Source: Alteromonas aestuariivivens (GTDB lineage: Bacteria; Pseudomonadota; Gammaproteobacteria; Enterobacterales; Alteromonadaceae). From it: a stretch of 64,000 nucleotides of DNA. Within the stretch, counting starts at the first letter, position 1. The number at the start of each line of letters is the position of its first letter. The notes beneath the pieces were generated by a model. The model ran no database searches. It saw only the letters and a list, made by a program, of their open reading frames with translations, and had not been told where the DNA came from. This document shows positions 43,802 to 54,391 of the stretch, piece by piece. The DNA lies in the NCBI RefSeq assembly GCF_003367475.1, contig NZ_QRHA01000007.1:62001-126000 (forward strand). The letters run 5' to 3'. The translations under genes and the position numbers were made by a program.

Positions 43802-45607
43802 ATGTCCAAGCCTAAGGCACAGCCACTGGCCCTAACTGAATTGGTCCTGCGCGATGCACACCAGTCTTTACTGGCTACCAGAATGCGCCTGGAAGATATG
43901 CTTCCTGTCGCTGAAAAACTGGATAAGGTTGGGTATTGGTCCATTGAGTCCTGGGGGGGCGCTACCTTTGATGCCTGTATTCGTTATTTGGGTGAAGACC
44001 CGTGGGAGCGAATTCGGGCGCTTAAAAAGGCAATGCCGAACACCAGACAGCAAATGCTTCTGCGGGGTCAAAATCTGCTGGGCTATCGCCATTATGCAGA
44101 CGATGTAGTAACACGATTTGTAGAGCGGGCTCACGACAACGGGGTTGACGTATTTCGAATTTTCGATGCCATGAATGATGTGCGCAATCTGGAAACCGCA
44201 GTGAAAGCTGCAGTGAACTGTGGCGCCCATGCCCAGGGGACCATCTCCTACACAGTAAGCCCGGTACACAGTGTGGATTCCTGGGTGGATTTGGGCAAAC
44301 AGCTCGAAGACATGGGCGTTCATTCCATATGCATAAAAGATATGGCCGGATTGCTTAAGCCATACGACTGTGAGGAGCTGGTAACTCGTCTGAAAGCATC
44401 GGTGGATGTGCCGATTGCCATGCAGTGTCACGCCACCACAGGCTTGAGTACCGCAACGTATCAGAAGGCCATTGATGCCGGCATTGACATGCTGGATACG
44501 GCGATTTCATCAATGAGTATGACCTACGGCCATTCCGCGACTGAGACCATCGTATCCATTCTTGAGGGCACAGAGCGGGATACCGGTTTATCTTTGCCGG
44601 AACTGGAAAACATTGCCGGATACTTCCGCGAAGTACGTAAAAAGTACAGTCAGTTTGAAGGTAGCCTGAAAGGTGTGGATGCCCGAATTCTGTTGGCTCA
44701 GGTACCCGGAGGTATGTTGACCAACATGGAGAATCAGCTGAAGGAACAGGGCGCATCTGAAAAGTTTGACGAGGTGTTGCAGGAAATTCCCAGAGTGCGT
44801 GAAGATCTGGGTTACATTCCGCTTGTTACCCCTACATCCCAAATTGTTGGTACCCAAGCAGTGCTGAATGTACTCACCGGGGAGCGATACAAAAGCATTA
44901 CCAAGGAAACCGCAGGGGTGCTCAAAGGCGAGTATGGTGCGACGGCTACCGCGGTGAATGCTGAACTGCAAAAACGCGTGCTGGATGGCGAAGAGCCGGT
45001 AACCTGTCGCCCGGCAGACTTGTTAAAGCCAGAGTTGCAGACGCTGTCTGAAGAGCTGGAGCAACTTGCAGCGGATAAAGGCATTCGTCTTGCCAGCGAG
45101 AAGGTGGATGACGTTCTGACCTACGCCCTGTTTCCACAGGTCGGTCTCAAATTTCTGCAAAACAGAGACAATCCTGATGCGTTTGAGCCAGCCCCCGGTA
45201 CCCAGCAACCTGAACCAGTAGAGCAGACCAAGGGCCAAACTGTGAGCCAGTCCGGCTCTGCGGTTTATGATGTTAAGGTAGACGGTAAAATCTACAGCGT
45301 GGAAGTTGGGGCATCCGGCACCTTAAGTGGTATAACCCCGCAAACCGCGCCGCCAGTTTCACAGAGCACACCCGAGCAACACACCGGTTCCGTTGGTGCA
45401 ACCATTGATGCTCCATTGGCAGGTACAGTATTTAAAGTACTGGTAGCTGAAGGTGACAGTGTAGCCAACGGTGACGTTGTGATGATTCTGGAAGCGATGA
45501 AAATGGAAACCGAGATCCGCAGTGCCTATGACGGTATCGTCAGCAGTGTGCTGGTCGCCGAAGGTGCTGCCGTTACCAGTGGTCAGTCACTGATCGAACT
45601 GGGGTAG
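43802..45607 (+). CDS. oadA: Oxaloacetate decarboxylase Na+ pump, alpha subunit
   Basis: OadA transfers the carboxyl group of oxaloacetate to biotin. The 601-residue protein has a carboxyltransferase domain ([40 protein letters not shown]) and a conserved middle association domain. A Pro/Gln linker is followed by a biotinyl domain with the biotin-accepting Lys in [11 protein letters not shown] near the C-terminus. It lies 18 bases after oadG and 5 before oadB. AGGAGTT precedes ATG 43802. Confidence 0.97.
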   Translation: MSKPKAQPLALTELVLRDAHQSLLATRMRLEDMLPVAEKLDKVGYWSIESWGGATFDACIRYLGEDPWERIRALKKAMPNTRQQMLLRGQNLLGYRHYADDVVTRFVERAHDNGVDVFRIFDAMNDVRNLETAVKAAVNCGAHAQGTISYTVSPVHSVDSWVDLGKQLEDMGVHSICIKDMAGLLKPYDCEELVTRLKASVDVPIAMQCHATTGLSTATYQKAIDAGIDMLDTAISSMSMTYGHSATETIVSILEGTERDTGLSLPELENIAGYFREVRKKYSQFEGSLKGVDARILLAQVPGGMLTNMENQLKEQGASEKFDEVLQEIPRVREDLGYIPLVTPTSQIVGTQAVLNVLTGERYKSITKETAGVLKGEYGATATAVNAELQKRVLDGEEPVTCRPADLLKPELQTLSEELEQLAADKGIRLASEKVDDVLTYALFPQVGLKFLQNRDNPDAFEPAPGTQQPEPVEQTKGQTVSQSGSAVYDVKVDGKIYSVEVGASGTLSGITPQTAPPVSQSTPEQHTGSVGATIDAPLAGTVFKVLVAEGDSVANGDVVMILEAMKMETEIRSAYDGIVSSVLVAEGAAVTSGQSLIELG

Positions 45608-45612
45608 CGGGT

Positions 45613-46740
45613 ATGGAAAAGATTCTTGTTCTGTGGGACAGCACAGCGCTGGCTCATTTTCAGCCCGGCCAACTGGTCATGATGGCGGTAGGGTGCCTGT
45701 TGCTCTTCCTTGCTATCGTCAAAAAGTTTGAGCCCCTTCTGCTGTTGCCGATTGGGTTTGGTGCATTACTGACCAATATTCCGCTGGCCGGATTTTCCGA
45801 AGCCGGCGGGCTGTTGTATTACATTTACAAGGTGGGTATTGATACTGGCGTTTTTCCACTGCTGATTTTTATGGGAGTGGGCGCCATGACAGACTTTGGT
45901 GCACTGATAGCAAATCCCAAAATGTTGTTGCTGGGCGCCGCTGCTCAGTTTGGGATCTTTACTACGTTGTTTGGGGCAATTGCGCTTAATTTTGTCCCCG
46001 GCTTCGAATTTACCCTCAAAGACGCCAGCGCCATTGCCATTATTGGTGGTGCGGACGGGCCAACAGCAATATTTCTTGCTTCCCGGCTTGCTCCTGAATT
46101 ACTGGGTGCAATTGCTGTGGCGGCCTATTCGTATATGGCATTGGTACCCATTATTCAGCCACCTATTATGAAAGCGTTAACGTCTAAAGAGGAACGGCAA
46201 ATTCAAATGGCGCAGCTTCGGCATGTATCAATGCGGGAAAAAATCATCTTTCCGCTTGCCGTGCTGTTTATGACCATTCTGTTTTTGCCCTCCGCGACCC
46301 CCTTGGTAGGAATGTTCTGCCTGGGTAATCTGATGAAAGAATGTGGCGTGGTAGACAGGCTCAGTAAGACTGCTCAAAACGAATTGATAAATGTGGTAAC
46401 CATTTTTCTTGGTTTGGCGGTGGGCTCCAAGTTATCGGCTGAGAAATTTCTCACCGTTGAAACACTCGGCATACTGGCTCTTGGCGCTATCGCTTTTGCA
46501 ATAGGTACTGCTGCAGGGGTATTAATGGCAAAACTGATGAACAGGATCAGCGGTGGTATTAATCCGCTGATAGGCGCTGCGGGCGTATCCGCGGTGCCCA
46601 TGGCGGCAAGGGTCGTGAACAAGGTTGGGCTGGAAGCCAATCCGCATAACTTTTTGCTGATGCACGCAATGGGACCCAATGTGGCGGGTGTCCTTGGGTC
46701 GGCAGTTGCAGCCGGTATTCTGCTTTCGCTGGTTGGTTAG
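45613..46740 (+). CDS. oadB: Oxaloacetate decarboxylase Na+ pump, beta subunit
   Basis: OadB is the integral membrane subunit that decarboxylates carboxybiotin and exports Na+. The 375-residue protein has about nine to eleven membrane segments and the family motif [21 protein letters not shown] around the essential Asp, and further on [15 protein letters not shown]. Its TAG stop overlaps the convergent sapF TAA stop (bases 46737-46740). Confidence 0.97.
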   Translation: MEKILVLWDSTALAHFQPGQLVMMAVGCLLLFLAIVKKFEPLLLLPIGFGALLTNIPLAGFSEAGGLLYYIYKVGIDTGVFPLLIFMGVGAMTDFGALIANPKMLLLGAAAQFGIFTTLFGAIALNFVPGFEFTLKDASAIAIIGGADGPTAIFLASRLAPELLGAIAVAAYSYMALVPIIQPPIMKALTSKEERQIQMAQLRHVSMREKIIFPLAVLFMTILFLPSATPLVGMFCLGNLMKECGVVDRLSKTAQNELINVVTIFLGLAVGSKLSAEKFLTVETLGILALGAIAFAIGTAAGVLMAKLMNRISGGINPLIGAAGVSAVPMAARVVNKVGLEANPHNFLLMHAMGPNVAGVLGSAVAAGILLSLVG

Positions 46741-47543
46741 CGAAGGGTCTGTTGTGGAACCAAAGACTGATAAGACAAAATCAGCTTTTTGGTCATCGGA
46801 TGCTGAGGCCATCGAAAGATGGTCTCGGTTTTCCCGGATTCTACAATCTGACCGTTTTCCATGACTATCACCTTGTCAGCCAGGTGACGGACGATACCGA
46901 GGTTGTGGGAAATAAAAATGAATGCCAGGCCCAGTTCTTTTTGCAGTTGCAGGATCAAATTGACTGTCTGTGAGCGTATGGATGGGTCAAGCGCTGCAAA
47001 AGGCTCATCGGCAACCAGAATTTTGGGTTGAAGAATAATGGCCCTGGCCAGTGCAACACGCTGCTGCTGGCCGTCAGAGAGCATGTGGCGGTAAAAAAAG
47101 TAATGCTCTCTTAGCAGACCCACCTTAACCAATGTATTTTCAATCAGCTGTTTGCACTCCACCTCGTCCAGATTGGTGTTCAGCCTTAATGGTTCGTTCA
47201 ATATTTTCCCAACAGTGATCCCTGGGTTCATCGCTTCACTGCTGTGCTGAAATATCATGCGGATGTCATTGCTGCGATGGTGGCTTTTGGGTGATGGAGT
47301 CTGGGCAGCATTGTAGCGCTGGCTGTTGAGACAAATTTCGCCGCTGTCGGCGGCAATGGTGCCTACCAGCATTTTAGCCAGCAGTGACTTGCCAGCACGG
47401 TTTTCTCCGATGATAGCGACTGTTTCGCCTCTTTGTACAGACAGTTCGATGGGCCCCAGACGAAATATTTCCGGTTTTTTGAGCCAGCGTTTTTTACGGC
47501 TGTGTTCAAACACCAGGTCGGAAACCCGCATGACCTCGTTCAT
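46737..47543 (-). CDS. sapF: SapF ABC transporter ATPase
   Basis: SapF is one of two ATPases of the SapABCDF peptide/putrescine-type importer. The 268-residue protein has Walker [15 protein letters not shown] (Arg-Ala where Gly-Ser is more usual), the signature [15 protein letters not shown] and Walker [13 protein letters not shown]. The frame is open to 47573, but ATG 47543 forms an ATGA overlap with the sapD stop and has GGAGA just before it. Confidence 0.9.
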   Translation of the reverse strand: MNEVMRVSDLVFEHSRKKRWLKKPEIFRLGPIELSVQRGETVAIIGENRAGKSLLAKMLVGTIAADSGEICLNSQRYNAAQTPSPKSHHRSNDIRMIFQHSSEAMNPGITVGKILNEPLRLNTNLDEVECKQLIENTLVKVGLLREHYFFYRHMLSDGQQQRVALARAIILQPKILVADEPFAALDPSIRSQTVNLILQLQKELGLAFIFISHNLGIVRHLADKVIVMENGQIVESGKTETIFRWPQHPMTKKLILSYQSLVPQQTLR

Positions 47544-48535
47544 AGTTTCTCCATGTGCAACGGGAAATGGCACGAGTAATTGTGATCATGTATGCGTCGT
47601 ACCACCGGCGTTATAACGCAATCCCTCTGTGCCCGCGGGCAGCGGGGCCCAAGCCGGCAGCCAATCGGAAGATGTTGCAGCGTTGGGATGGTTCCGGGTA
47701 ACGTGGGCAGTGTCGACTTGGGTGGCAAATCGTTACGAAAGCTCGGTGCACTGTCAAGTAAGGCCTTGGTATAAGGATGAAGGGGGCGTTTGCGCAGATG
47801 CTTCATATTGCCGGATTCCACGGTCTGGCCACAGTACAGTACAGTCATGGTATGGGACATACTCGCAATGGCCAGCAAATCATGGCTGACAAACAGAATC
47901 GCCAGCGCTTTTGTTTGATTCAAACGGGTAAACAGTTTGAGCAACTGAGTTTTGGTGGTGGTTTCCATACCACGGGTTGGATCGTCGGCGATCAATAATT
48001 TGGGCTGGGATATCAGTGCCATGGCAATCATGAACTTTTGACCGATATCCGTTGAAATCTGGTGTGGGTAGGCACTCAGGTATTGCTGGTGTTGTTTTAT
48101 ACCCACTTTATGCAGAGTGCTGATGGCGGTGCTGCGCCGGCTTTGCTTTCGTTGCCAGAACCAGGAACCCTCGACAAATTCATCGGGGATACTTTCCTCG
48201 AGTTGTTCTCCAAGCGTGGCAGACGGGTCCAGTGCCGATATGGGGTGCTGAAAGACCACAGCGATATCTCTTCGCATAACTTCCCTGCGTTCGGCAGAGG
48301 ACATGCTGAGCAGGCTTTGGCCCTGCCAACTCATACGGTCAGCAGTAATGTGCCAGTTAGACGGTAACGAGCCGCTGATGGCTGAAACGATCAGGCTCTT
48401 TCCCGAGCCTGATTCACCTACCAATGCCCGAATCTCACTGCTGTTGACGGTAAGGCTTACTTTGTCCAAAGCTTTTACTCTGCTGGTCCCGGTATCAATT
48501 TCCAGCGTCAGGTTTTTTATGTCCAGCATCGGCAT
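47540..48535 (-). CDS. sapD: SapD ABC transporter ATPase
   Basis: The 331-residue ATPase begins MPMLDIKNLTLEIDTG and has Walker A GESGSGKSLIVSAI, Walker B LLIADDPTRGME (Asp-Pro where E. coli SapD has Glu-Pro) and the C-terminal oligopeptide-transporter part LPIGCRLGPRCPRAQRDCVITP. It pairs with SapF below the SapBC permease. Beyond import, SapD is linked to potassium uptake in E. coli. It overlaps sapC by one base. Confidence 0.93.
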   Translation of the reverse strand: MPMLDIKNLTLEIDTGTSRVKALDKVSLTVNSSEIRALVGESGSGKSLIVSAISGSLPSNWHITADRMSWQGQSLLSMSSAERREVMRRDIAVVFQHPISALDPSATLGEQLEESIPDEFVEGSWFWQRKQSRRSTAISTLHKVGIKQHQQYLSAYPHQISTDIGQKFMIAMALISQPKLLIADDPTRGMETTTKTQLLKLFTRLNQTKALAILFVSHDLLAIASMSHTMTVLYCGQTVESGNMKHLRKRPLHPYTKALLDSAPSFRNDLPPKSTLPTLPGTIPTLQHLPIGCRLGPRCPRAQRDCVITPVVRRIHDHNYSCHFPLHMEKL

Positions 48536-49428
48536 TATCGGCTCAACCTTTTTCTGAGGGCAGACCGCAAGCCGTCTCCCACTACATTAATTGAAAGTAC
48601 AATGAGGAAAATCGCCAGCCCGGGCAGAGCTACGTTCCAGGGAGCCAGGTACGCTACATCCAGCCCGTCAGCCAGTATTGCACCTAATTCCGGTAGCGGT
48701 GGTTGAGCGCCAAGATTTAAAAAACCCAGTGCTGAAATGTCGATAACCGCAATCGACAGCGCAAGTGTCCCCTGAACCACCAGCATTTCAATCATATTTG
48801 GGAGTATGGAGTGAAAAAACAGTTGCCAGTGATTTGCTCCATCCAGCTTGGAAGCCAGAATGTATTCCTTCTTCATTTCATTACGCACGAAAGAACGGGT
48901 GTGGTGAATGAATTGTGGAGTCAGTGCCAGTGTTATGGCCCACATGCTGTTTACCAGGCCGGTACCGAGTATGGCAACTATGATGATCGCGATAAGCAGG
49001 GTAGGGATTGCCATCAGGGCATCCAGAAGGTGGTTTACGATGCTTGAACGCACGCCCCGCAGCATACCGGCAATGGTGCCAATTGTTACGCCTGTCATTA
49101 ATGCAACCAGGACCAGAAGCAGGCTGCTTCCCAGAGTGACCCGGCAGCCGTAAACAATGCGTGAGAACAGATCCCTTCCCAGTGAGTCGGTACCGAACAG
49201 GTGTGAGATGGTACCGTTCATGTTCCAGCTGGGCGGGATCATCAAAGCATCAATATTCTGTGCAATGGGATCATAGGGGGCGACTAACGGAGCAAAAAGG
49301 GCAAAACAGACAAACAGACCTAAGATAAACAGGCCAATAAACGCGGCGTGACTTGTCCTGAACTCCCGCCAGGTCTGTTGCCAGGGAGAGGGCTGGAATT
49401 CTTCTTCGTAGAGACTAAACTGTGGCAC
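48535..49428 (-). CDS. sapC: SapC ABC transporter permease
   Basis: The 297-residue membrane protein shows about six helices, the DPP/OPP permease motif GTDSLGRDLFSRIVYG and the EAA-like loop ASKLDGANHWQLFFHSILPN. The frame reaches TTG 49455, but GTG 49428 is chosen because VPQFSLYEEEF from there aligns end to end with the E. coli SapC N-terminus as I recall it. The start lies 14 bases inside sapB. Confidence 0.9.
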   Translation of the reverse strand: MPQFSLYEEEFQPSPWQQTWREFRTSHAAFIGLFILGLFVCFALFAPLVAPYDPIAQNIDALMIPPSWNMNGTISHLFGTDSLGRDLFSRIVYGCRVTLGSSLLLVLVALMTGVTIGTIAGMLRGVRSSIVNHLLDALMAIPTLLIAIIIVAILGTGLVNSMWAITLALTPQFIHHTRSFVRNEMKKEYILASKLDGANHWQLFFHSILPNMIEMLVVQGTLALSIAVIDISALGFLNLGAQPPLPELGAILADGLDVAYLAPWNVALPGLAIFLIVLSINVVGDGLRSALRKRLSR

Positions 49429-50446
49429 GTTCGAATTTTTCCCTGCTTGGATCAATCAATCGGTTAATCAAATCGATGGTAATGGTCAGAGTAATGACTA
49501 CCGACGATACAGCCAGCATACCTATTCTCAATGCAGGGTAGTCACGCTGATAGATGGCCTGGATCAGCCAGTTACCAATGCCTGGCCATGAAAATAAGGT
49601 TTCCACAATCATTGCGTTGGTGATCAGTGTCGTAATTTGCATCGCCATTAGAGGTAAAATTGGCAGCAGCGCATTTCTCAGAATGTGACGGAAAAATATC
49701 TGCCACTTGGAAAGCCCACGCGAACGCGCCGCAGTGATGTATGGGCGATTGAGTACGTCAATCACCGAACGGCGGGTAAGCCTGATCATGGCTGCGGTGC
49801 TTATCAGGGCAATCGAAAGTGTGGGCAGTAACAGGTGGTGTAATGCGTCGGTAAATGCCAGCTTTCTATTAATGCCATCGGCCAGCAGAATATCCAGCAA
49901 CACGAACCCGGTGCGATGTGGGACGTCAAACAGCAAGCTGACTCTCCCGGACAAGGGGGCCACGCCCAATTCCAGGCTAAAGACCAGAATAAACACCAGG
50001 GCCAGCCAGAAAACCGGAAAAGAGTAACTCAGTATGCTGCCGGTATTAATGGCATAGTCTGCCGTGGAGTAGCTGCGTAGGCCTGCATAGCAACCTAATG
50101 GAACACCAACAATAACTGCAATCAGCATTGCATAGGCACTGAGTTCTATGGTGGCCGGCAACGCGATGGCCACTTCATTTCTAAGCGGTAAACCCGATAT
50201 GAAACTGTAGCCCCAGTTACCGGTGACTAACTGCTGTAAGTAAAAAGCAAACTGGACGATATAAGGCTGATCCAGCCTGTATTGTTGAATCAGGGCGCTT
50301 CGCTGAATGTCGTTTTGTGGGGTGATCCCGGTAAGATTAACCAGTACGTCCCCCGGAAACAGATAAGCGAGTGAAAATGACAACGCAGCCAGAACCAGCA
50401 AGGTCAGGACAAACAGTGTGGTATATCTAATCATTGCGCTTATCAC
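49415..50446 (-). CDS. sapB: SapB ABC transporter permease
   Basis: The 343-residue permease partner of SapC has an N-terminal helix (TLFVLTLLVLAALSFSLAYLF), six helices in all and the EAA-like loop AARSRGLSKWQIFFRHILRNALLP. The GTG 50446 start overlaps the sapA stop (GTGA), so translation is coupled. ATG 50434 is the alternative start. Confidence 0.9.
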   Translation of the reverse strand: MISAMIRYTTLFVLTLLVLAALSFSLAYLFPGDVLVNLTGITPQNDIQRSALIQQYRLDQPYIVQFAFYLQQLVTGNWGYSFISGLPLRNEVAIALPATIELSAYAMLIAVIVGVPLGCYAGLRSYSTADYAINTGSILSYSFPVFWLALVFILVFSLELGVAPLSGRVSLLFDVPHRTGFVLLDILLADGINRKLAFTDALHHLLLPTLSIALISTAAMIRLTRRSVIDVLNRPYITAARSRGLSKWQIFFRHILRNALLPILPLMAMQITTLITNAMIVETLFSWPGIGNWLIQAIYQRDYPALRIGMLAVSSVVITLTITIDLINRLIDPSREKFERATV

Positions 50447-52077
50447 AGTGTTTTACTCACTCCGCCAAATCTGACGCCACCGTAGGGATTAATGGTCATA
50501 CCCTGCAGTTCGGTGCGATAAGCCTGATAACGATACGCATGCGCTATGGGAACAATGGGTAGCCTTTCGTAAAGCAACCGATTCAACTGCTGATAGATGG
50601 CACGACGCTTTACGATGTCGTCTGTTGCCAGAGCCTGATTGAGAAGCCGGTCGTAGTCCTCGTTGCACCACATTGCGCGATTGGTGCCGGAGGGAATGGC
50701 ATCACAACTGAGCAAAGGCCGGTAAAAATTGTCCGGGTCACCATTGTCTGCTGACCAGCCAATCAGCACAGAATCGTGCAGCCCCTCCCGCAAGTGACGC
50801 CGGAATGTGGTCCAGTCGTAGGTGACTATGTTTGCCCGAATACCCACGTTGGCCAGGTAGCGTTGAATCAGTTCGGCCATTTTCGCCGCATTGGGATTGT
50901 ATGCACGCTCTACCGGCATCGCCCAGATTGTCATGGTAAAGCCTTCTTCCACACCAGCGTCATCCAGCAGATTTCTTGCCAAAACCGGGTTGTAAGCCGT
51001 GTCGTCTGCATCGCTCTGGTAGGCCCAGCTTGCTGCAGGGAGAAGCGTTTTGGCTCTTGTTGCTCCGTCAAAATAGACGGCTTCGAGTAGCGTATTTTTG
51101 TCGATAGCAAAAGCCAGAGCCCGCCTCACATCCGGATTATCGAAGGGAGGACGTTGAGTGTTGAATGCCCAGAATCCTATATTAAGCCCAGGCTTTTCAG
51201 CCAGTTCCAGGTTAGGGCGGTTGCGAATAATATCCAGTTCCGTCTGGGCAGGAAAGGCAATGGCATCACATTCACTGGTTATCAGCTTGGCCAGCCTCAG
51301 CGAACTTTTGGGCGTAATGTCGAAAATCAGACGGTCAGCCGTATTCAGGTTGCCCCAAAATTCGTCATGGCGTTGATACCGGATGAAATGGTCCTTGCGA
51401 TAACTTTCAAATTTGAACGGGCCAGTTCCAACCGGGAAATAATCAACCCGCTCGGGTGTACCGGCTACCATCATTTGTGCGGCATACTCGGCTGAGAGGA
51501 TCACTGAAAAATCGGTCGCCAGATTCGACAGGAAGGAACTGTCCCGATTATTCAGGGATATCTGTACCCGGTATTTGTTCAATTGCTTTACATCAGCAAT
51601 ATTGTCGGCCAGGCCCAGACTTTCAAAATAGGGGTAGCGACCTCCGGAAACCTGATGATAGGGATGTTCAGGAACTCTCCAGCGATTGATGCTGAAAATC
51701 ACGTCTTCAGCATTGAAATTTCGGCTCGGCGTGAAATAGTCGGTGGCATGAAACTGGACATCCCGACGCAATTGAAATGTGTAAGTCAGTCCGTCTTCAG
51801 AAATCATCCAGCTACTCGCCAGGCTCGGCATAATACGCCCCGAATCGGGATTAAAATCCAAGAGGCGTCCGTATATCTGGTGGGCCGTGGCATCGGCGGT
51901 AGTGCCTGAGGTATCCAACTGTGGATTGAAATTTACCGGGTTACTTTCAGAACAGTACACCAGACCTGTTTGATAAAAGGGATCCTGACGGTGTTCGGTG
52001 CAGGCTGGCAGTGCGGAAAGAAGAGCAATTGTTGCAAGCCCTTTGCACGTATTAGCGACCCACCCGGTTGATTTCAT
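50443..52077 (-). CDS. sapA: SapA peptide-binding lipoprotein
   Basis: SapA is the solute-binding component. The 544-residue protein has a lipoprotein signal with LPAC at about residue 26 and a family 5 binding fold (LVYCSESNPVNFNPQLDTSGTT, YTFQLRRDVQFH, GPFKFESYRKDHFIRYQRHDEFW). Sap transporters take up cationic peptides or putrescine; which applies here is unknown. ATG 52077 overlaps the pspF stop (TGATG), and CAGGAG lies eight bases before it, so pspF and the sap genes form one operon. Confidence 0.9.
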   Translation of the reverse strand: MKSTGWVANTCKGLATIALLSALPACTEHRQDPFYQTGLVYCSESNPVNFNPQLDTSGTTADATAHQIYGRLLDFNPDSGRIMPSLASSWMISEDGLTYTFQLRRDVQFHATDYFTPSRNFNAEDVIFSINRWRVPEHPYHQVSGGRYPYFESLGLADNIADVKQLNKYRVQISLNNRDSSFLSNLATDFSVILSAEYAAQMMVAGTPERVDYFPVGTGPFKFESYRKDHFIRYQRHDEFWGNLNTADRLIFDITPKSSLRLAKLITSECDAIAFPAQTELDIIRNRPNLELAEKPGLNIGFWAFNTQRPPFDNPDVRRALAFAIDKNTLLEAVYFDGATRAKTLLPAASWAYQSDADDTAYNPVLARNLLDDAGVEEGFTMTIWAMPVERAYNPNAAKMAELIQRYLANVGIRANIVTYDWTTFRRHLREGLHDSVLIGWSADNGDPDNFYRPLLSCDAIPSGTNRAMWCNEDYDRLLNQALATDDIVKRRAIYQQLNRLLYERLPIVPIAHAYRYQAYRTELQGMTINPYGGVRFGGVSKTL

Positions 52078-53189
52078 CAAAGTGACTCCTGTTCCTCAGA
52101 AGCGGAATCCAGCAGATTGTACTTTTTCAGATAACCTCTCAACTGATGGTAGGTAAGGCTCAGTTTTTCTGCGGTTTTTTTCTGGTTGAACTGGCTGTCT
52201 GTCAATGCATGGCGGATCATGTCTATTTCGTATTGCTGCGATCGCTCTTTCAGATCAATGGGAAAGTTGAGTGATCTGGCCTCCGGAAGTGACACCAAAG
52301 GCGCGGATACCTGACTTTCTCCATTTGTGCCGCTGGCCTGTGTTTGCGGGGCTTCATTTGCAACCGATACCATCCTATCCTGAGTTTTTATTCGTGAAGT
52401 CGGACGGTAATCCGATTCAAATGGATTCAGGATGATTTCATGAACCGGCAGATGGGGATTGTTGCATCGGTAAACTGCCCGTTCTATAACGTTTTTGAGT
52501 TCCCGAATATTACCGGGCCAGTCATAATCCAGCAGTGTACGACGGGCTTTCTCGGTGAAACCACTGAAAAGTTCCATCTCGAGCTCACGTGCCATATTGA
52601 TGGCAAAATGTTCTGCCAGCAACAGAATATCTTCCCGCCGGTGACGCAAAGGCGGGATGGTGATAACGTCAAAGGCCAGGCGATCAAGCAAATCAGCCCG
52701 AAACTCCCCGGCTTCAGCGAGCGACGGCAAGTCTTCGTTCGTGGCGGCAATTAACCGCACGTCAGTTTTAAGTGTTTTGGTGCCACCCACCCGCTCAAAT
52801 TCACCGTACTCTATTACTCTGAGCAACTTTTCCTGAATCAGGCCGGATGTGTTCGCCAACTCATCCAGAAAAAGCGTACCGTTATGAGCAACCTCAAATC
52901 GCCCTTCACGTCGCTTGGCGGCGCCGGTAAAAGCGCCCGCTTCATAGCCAAAAAGTTCACTTTCAAGCAAATTTTCGTTTAAAGCCGCACAATTGAGTTT
53001 GATGTAATTCTGGTCCCAGCGCTGAGACAAAAAATGCAGACGGGCTGCGATCAACTCCTTGCCCGTTCCGCGTTCACCGATCACCAAGACGGGTTTGTTC
53101 AAAGGCGCAATTTGCGAGATTTGCTCGAGGACTTCCAAAAAACTGTTGGCCTGGCCCAACAAATTATCTTGTTGGCGAAATCTACTCAT
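52077..53189 (-). CDS. pspF: Phage shock operon activator PspF
   Basis: PspF is a sigma-54 enhancer-binding protein that activates pspA and is held inactive by PspA. The 370-residue protein lacks a receiver domain, has Walker A GERGTGKELIAARLH, the sigma-54 contact loop FGYEAGAFTGA, and ends in a Fis-type helix-turn-helix (FNQKKTAEKLSLTYHQLRGYLKKYNLL). A linker of about 80 residues (about 245-325) is longer than usual. It is divergent from pspA with the target promoter in between. Confidence 0.94.
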   Translation of the reverse strand: MSRFRQQDNLLGQANSFLEVLEQISQIAPLNKPVLVIGERGTGKELIAARLHFLSQRWDQNYIKLNCAALNENLLESELFGYEAGAFTGAAKRREGRFEVAHNGTLFLDELANTSGLIQEKLLRVIEYGEFERVGGTKTLKTDVRLIAATNEDLPSLAEAGEFRADLLDRLAFDVITIPPLRHRREDILLLAEHFAINMARELEMELFSGFTEKARRTLLDYDWPGNIRELKNVIERAVYRCNNPHLPVHEIILNPFESDYRPTSRIKTQDRMVSVANEAPQTQASGTNGESQVSAPLVSLPEARSLNFPIDLKERSQQYEIDMIRHALTDSQFNQKKTAEKLSLTYHQLRGYLKKYNLLDSASEEQESL

Positions 53190-53312
53190 TTATTTCCTCA
53201 AAAATTAGTCATATCGACCAATTATTAGTGTAGATGAAAAATGGTTCCGGTTCGATAGTTATTTTACCTCTAAAAACACTTTATTTAACAGTGGGTTAAA
53301 AATTCTTTTAGG

Positions 53313-53329
53313 TTGGCAGGGTTATTGAA
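53313..53329 (+). promoter_or_regulatory. Candidate sigma-54 promoter of pspA
   Basis: TTGGCAGGGTTATTGAA has the -24 TTGGCA and the right spacing, with TTGAA in place of TTGCA at -12, the same deviation as the flhA site. It lies 62 bases before pspA. PspF-activated psp promoters are sigma-54 dependent, which makes this the expected place. Confidence 0.65.
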
Positions 53330-53390
53330 TATAAAACTCCCAGATATTGCCAACGGGCATGTTTTTTAACTCGAGTGTGAGGTAATGATT

Positions 53391-54080
53391 ATGGGTATCT
53401 TCTCGCGTTTCACCGATATTGTGAATTCGAATATTAATGCTTTGCTGGATAAGGCAGAAGATCCGGAGAAAATGGTTCGTCTGATTATTCAGGAAATGGA
53501 AGACACTTTGGTAGAAGTGCGGTCTGCTTCTGCCAAGACTTTGGCAAGTAAGAAAGAAATTGTGGCTCAGATCAGTAAGTACCAGTCAGACGCTGAAGAC
53601 TGGCAGTCAAAGGCCGAACTGGCTTTGAGCAAGGACAGGGAGGATCTGGCACGGGCAGCGTTGCAGGAAAAGAAAAAGTCCAGCGAGGCAGCTGATGCAC
53701 TGGCCAGGGAACTTGAGGTAGTAGAAGAGCAAATTTCGAAACTGCAGGACGAAATTGGTCAGTTGCAGGAAAAACTGGCGGATGCGAAAAGCCGTCAAAA
53801 AGCCATTATCATGCGTCAGAAAACAGCCAGCTCGCGTCTGGAAGTTAAGCGCACTCTGGACAGCAGTAAGGTTGATGCAGCGATGGGCCGGTTCGAGCAA
53901 TACGAACGCAAGATTGATGATCTTGAATCTCAGGTCGAAGCATACGATCTTGGCAAGAAGACCTTGCATGACGAATTTGCTGAATTAGAAGGCGGTGATA
54001 AGATTGATGAAGAGCTGGCTGCACTAAAAGCAAAAGTGCAGGGAAGCAAAAAGCCAAGTAAGGCGACATCAAAAAAATAG
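53391..54080 (+). CDS. pspA: Phage shock protein A
   Basis: PspA is an ESCRT-III-like coiled-coil protein that protects a leaky inner membrane and inhibits PspF. The 229-residue product starts MGIFSRFTDIVNSNINALLDKAEDPEKMVRLIIQEMEDTL and continues as an almost unbroken charged helix of about 180 residues. ATG 53391 is chosen because GAGGT is seven bases upstream; ATG 53385 is too near that site. PspB and PspC follow. Confidence 0.96.
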   Translation: MGIFSRFTDIVNSNINALLDKAEDPEKMVRLIIQEMEDTLVEVRSASAKTLASKKEIVAQISKYQSDAEDWQSKAELALSKDREDLARAALQEKKKSSEAADALARELEVVEEQISKLQDEIGQLQEKLADAKSRQKAIIMRQKTASSRLEVKRTLDSSKVDAAMGRFEQYERKIDDLESQVEAYDLGKKTLHDEFAELEGGDKIDEELAALKAKVQGSKKPSKATSKK

Positions 54081-54151
54081 GTTGTTCACTCACACGGGGG
54101 CCTCAGGGGCCGCCGATGTGACACTCACCGTCTGTTAGAGGAGGTAAAAAA

Positions 54152-54391
54152 ATGGAAGAGGGAATCGTCGCCTTAATAATTGCGCCACTGATTATTTTCA
54201 TGATCTTTGTAGCGCCCATCTGGCTGATTTTGCATTATCGAAGCAAAAAACAGGTGAATCAGGGGCTGAGTTCGGAAGAGTATGCGTCATTGCAGGAACT
54301 GGCCGACAAAGCTGAAAAAATGGCTGACCGAATTCAAACACTGGAAGCAATTTTGGACAGCGAGGCTCCGGAGTGGAGGAATCGGGCATGA
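54152..54391 (+). CDS. pspB: Phage shock protein B
   Basis: The 79-residue protein has one membrane helix at about residues 5-28 (IVALIIAPLIIFMIFVAPIWLIL) and a cytoplasmic helix (SLQELADKAEKMADRIQTLEAIL). PspB helps PspC relieve the inhibition of PspF by PspA. A GAGGAGG site precedes ATG 54152. Its stop overlaps the pspC start by ATGA. Confidence 0.93.
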   Translation: MEEGIVALIIAPLIIFMIFVAPIWLILHYRSKKQVNQGLSSEEYASLQELADKAEKMADRIQTLEAILDSEAPEWRNRA

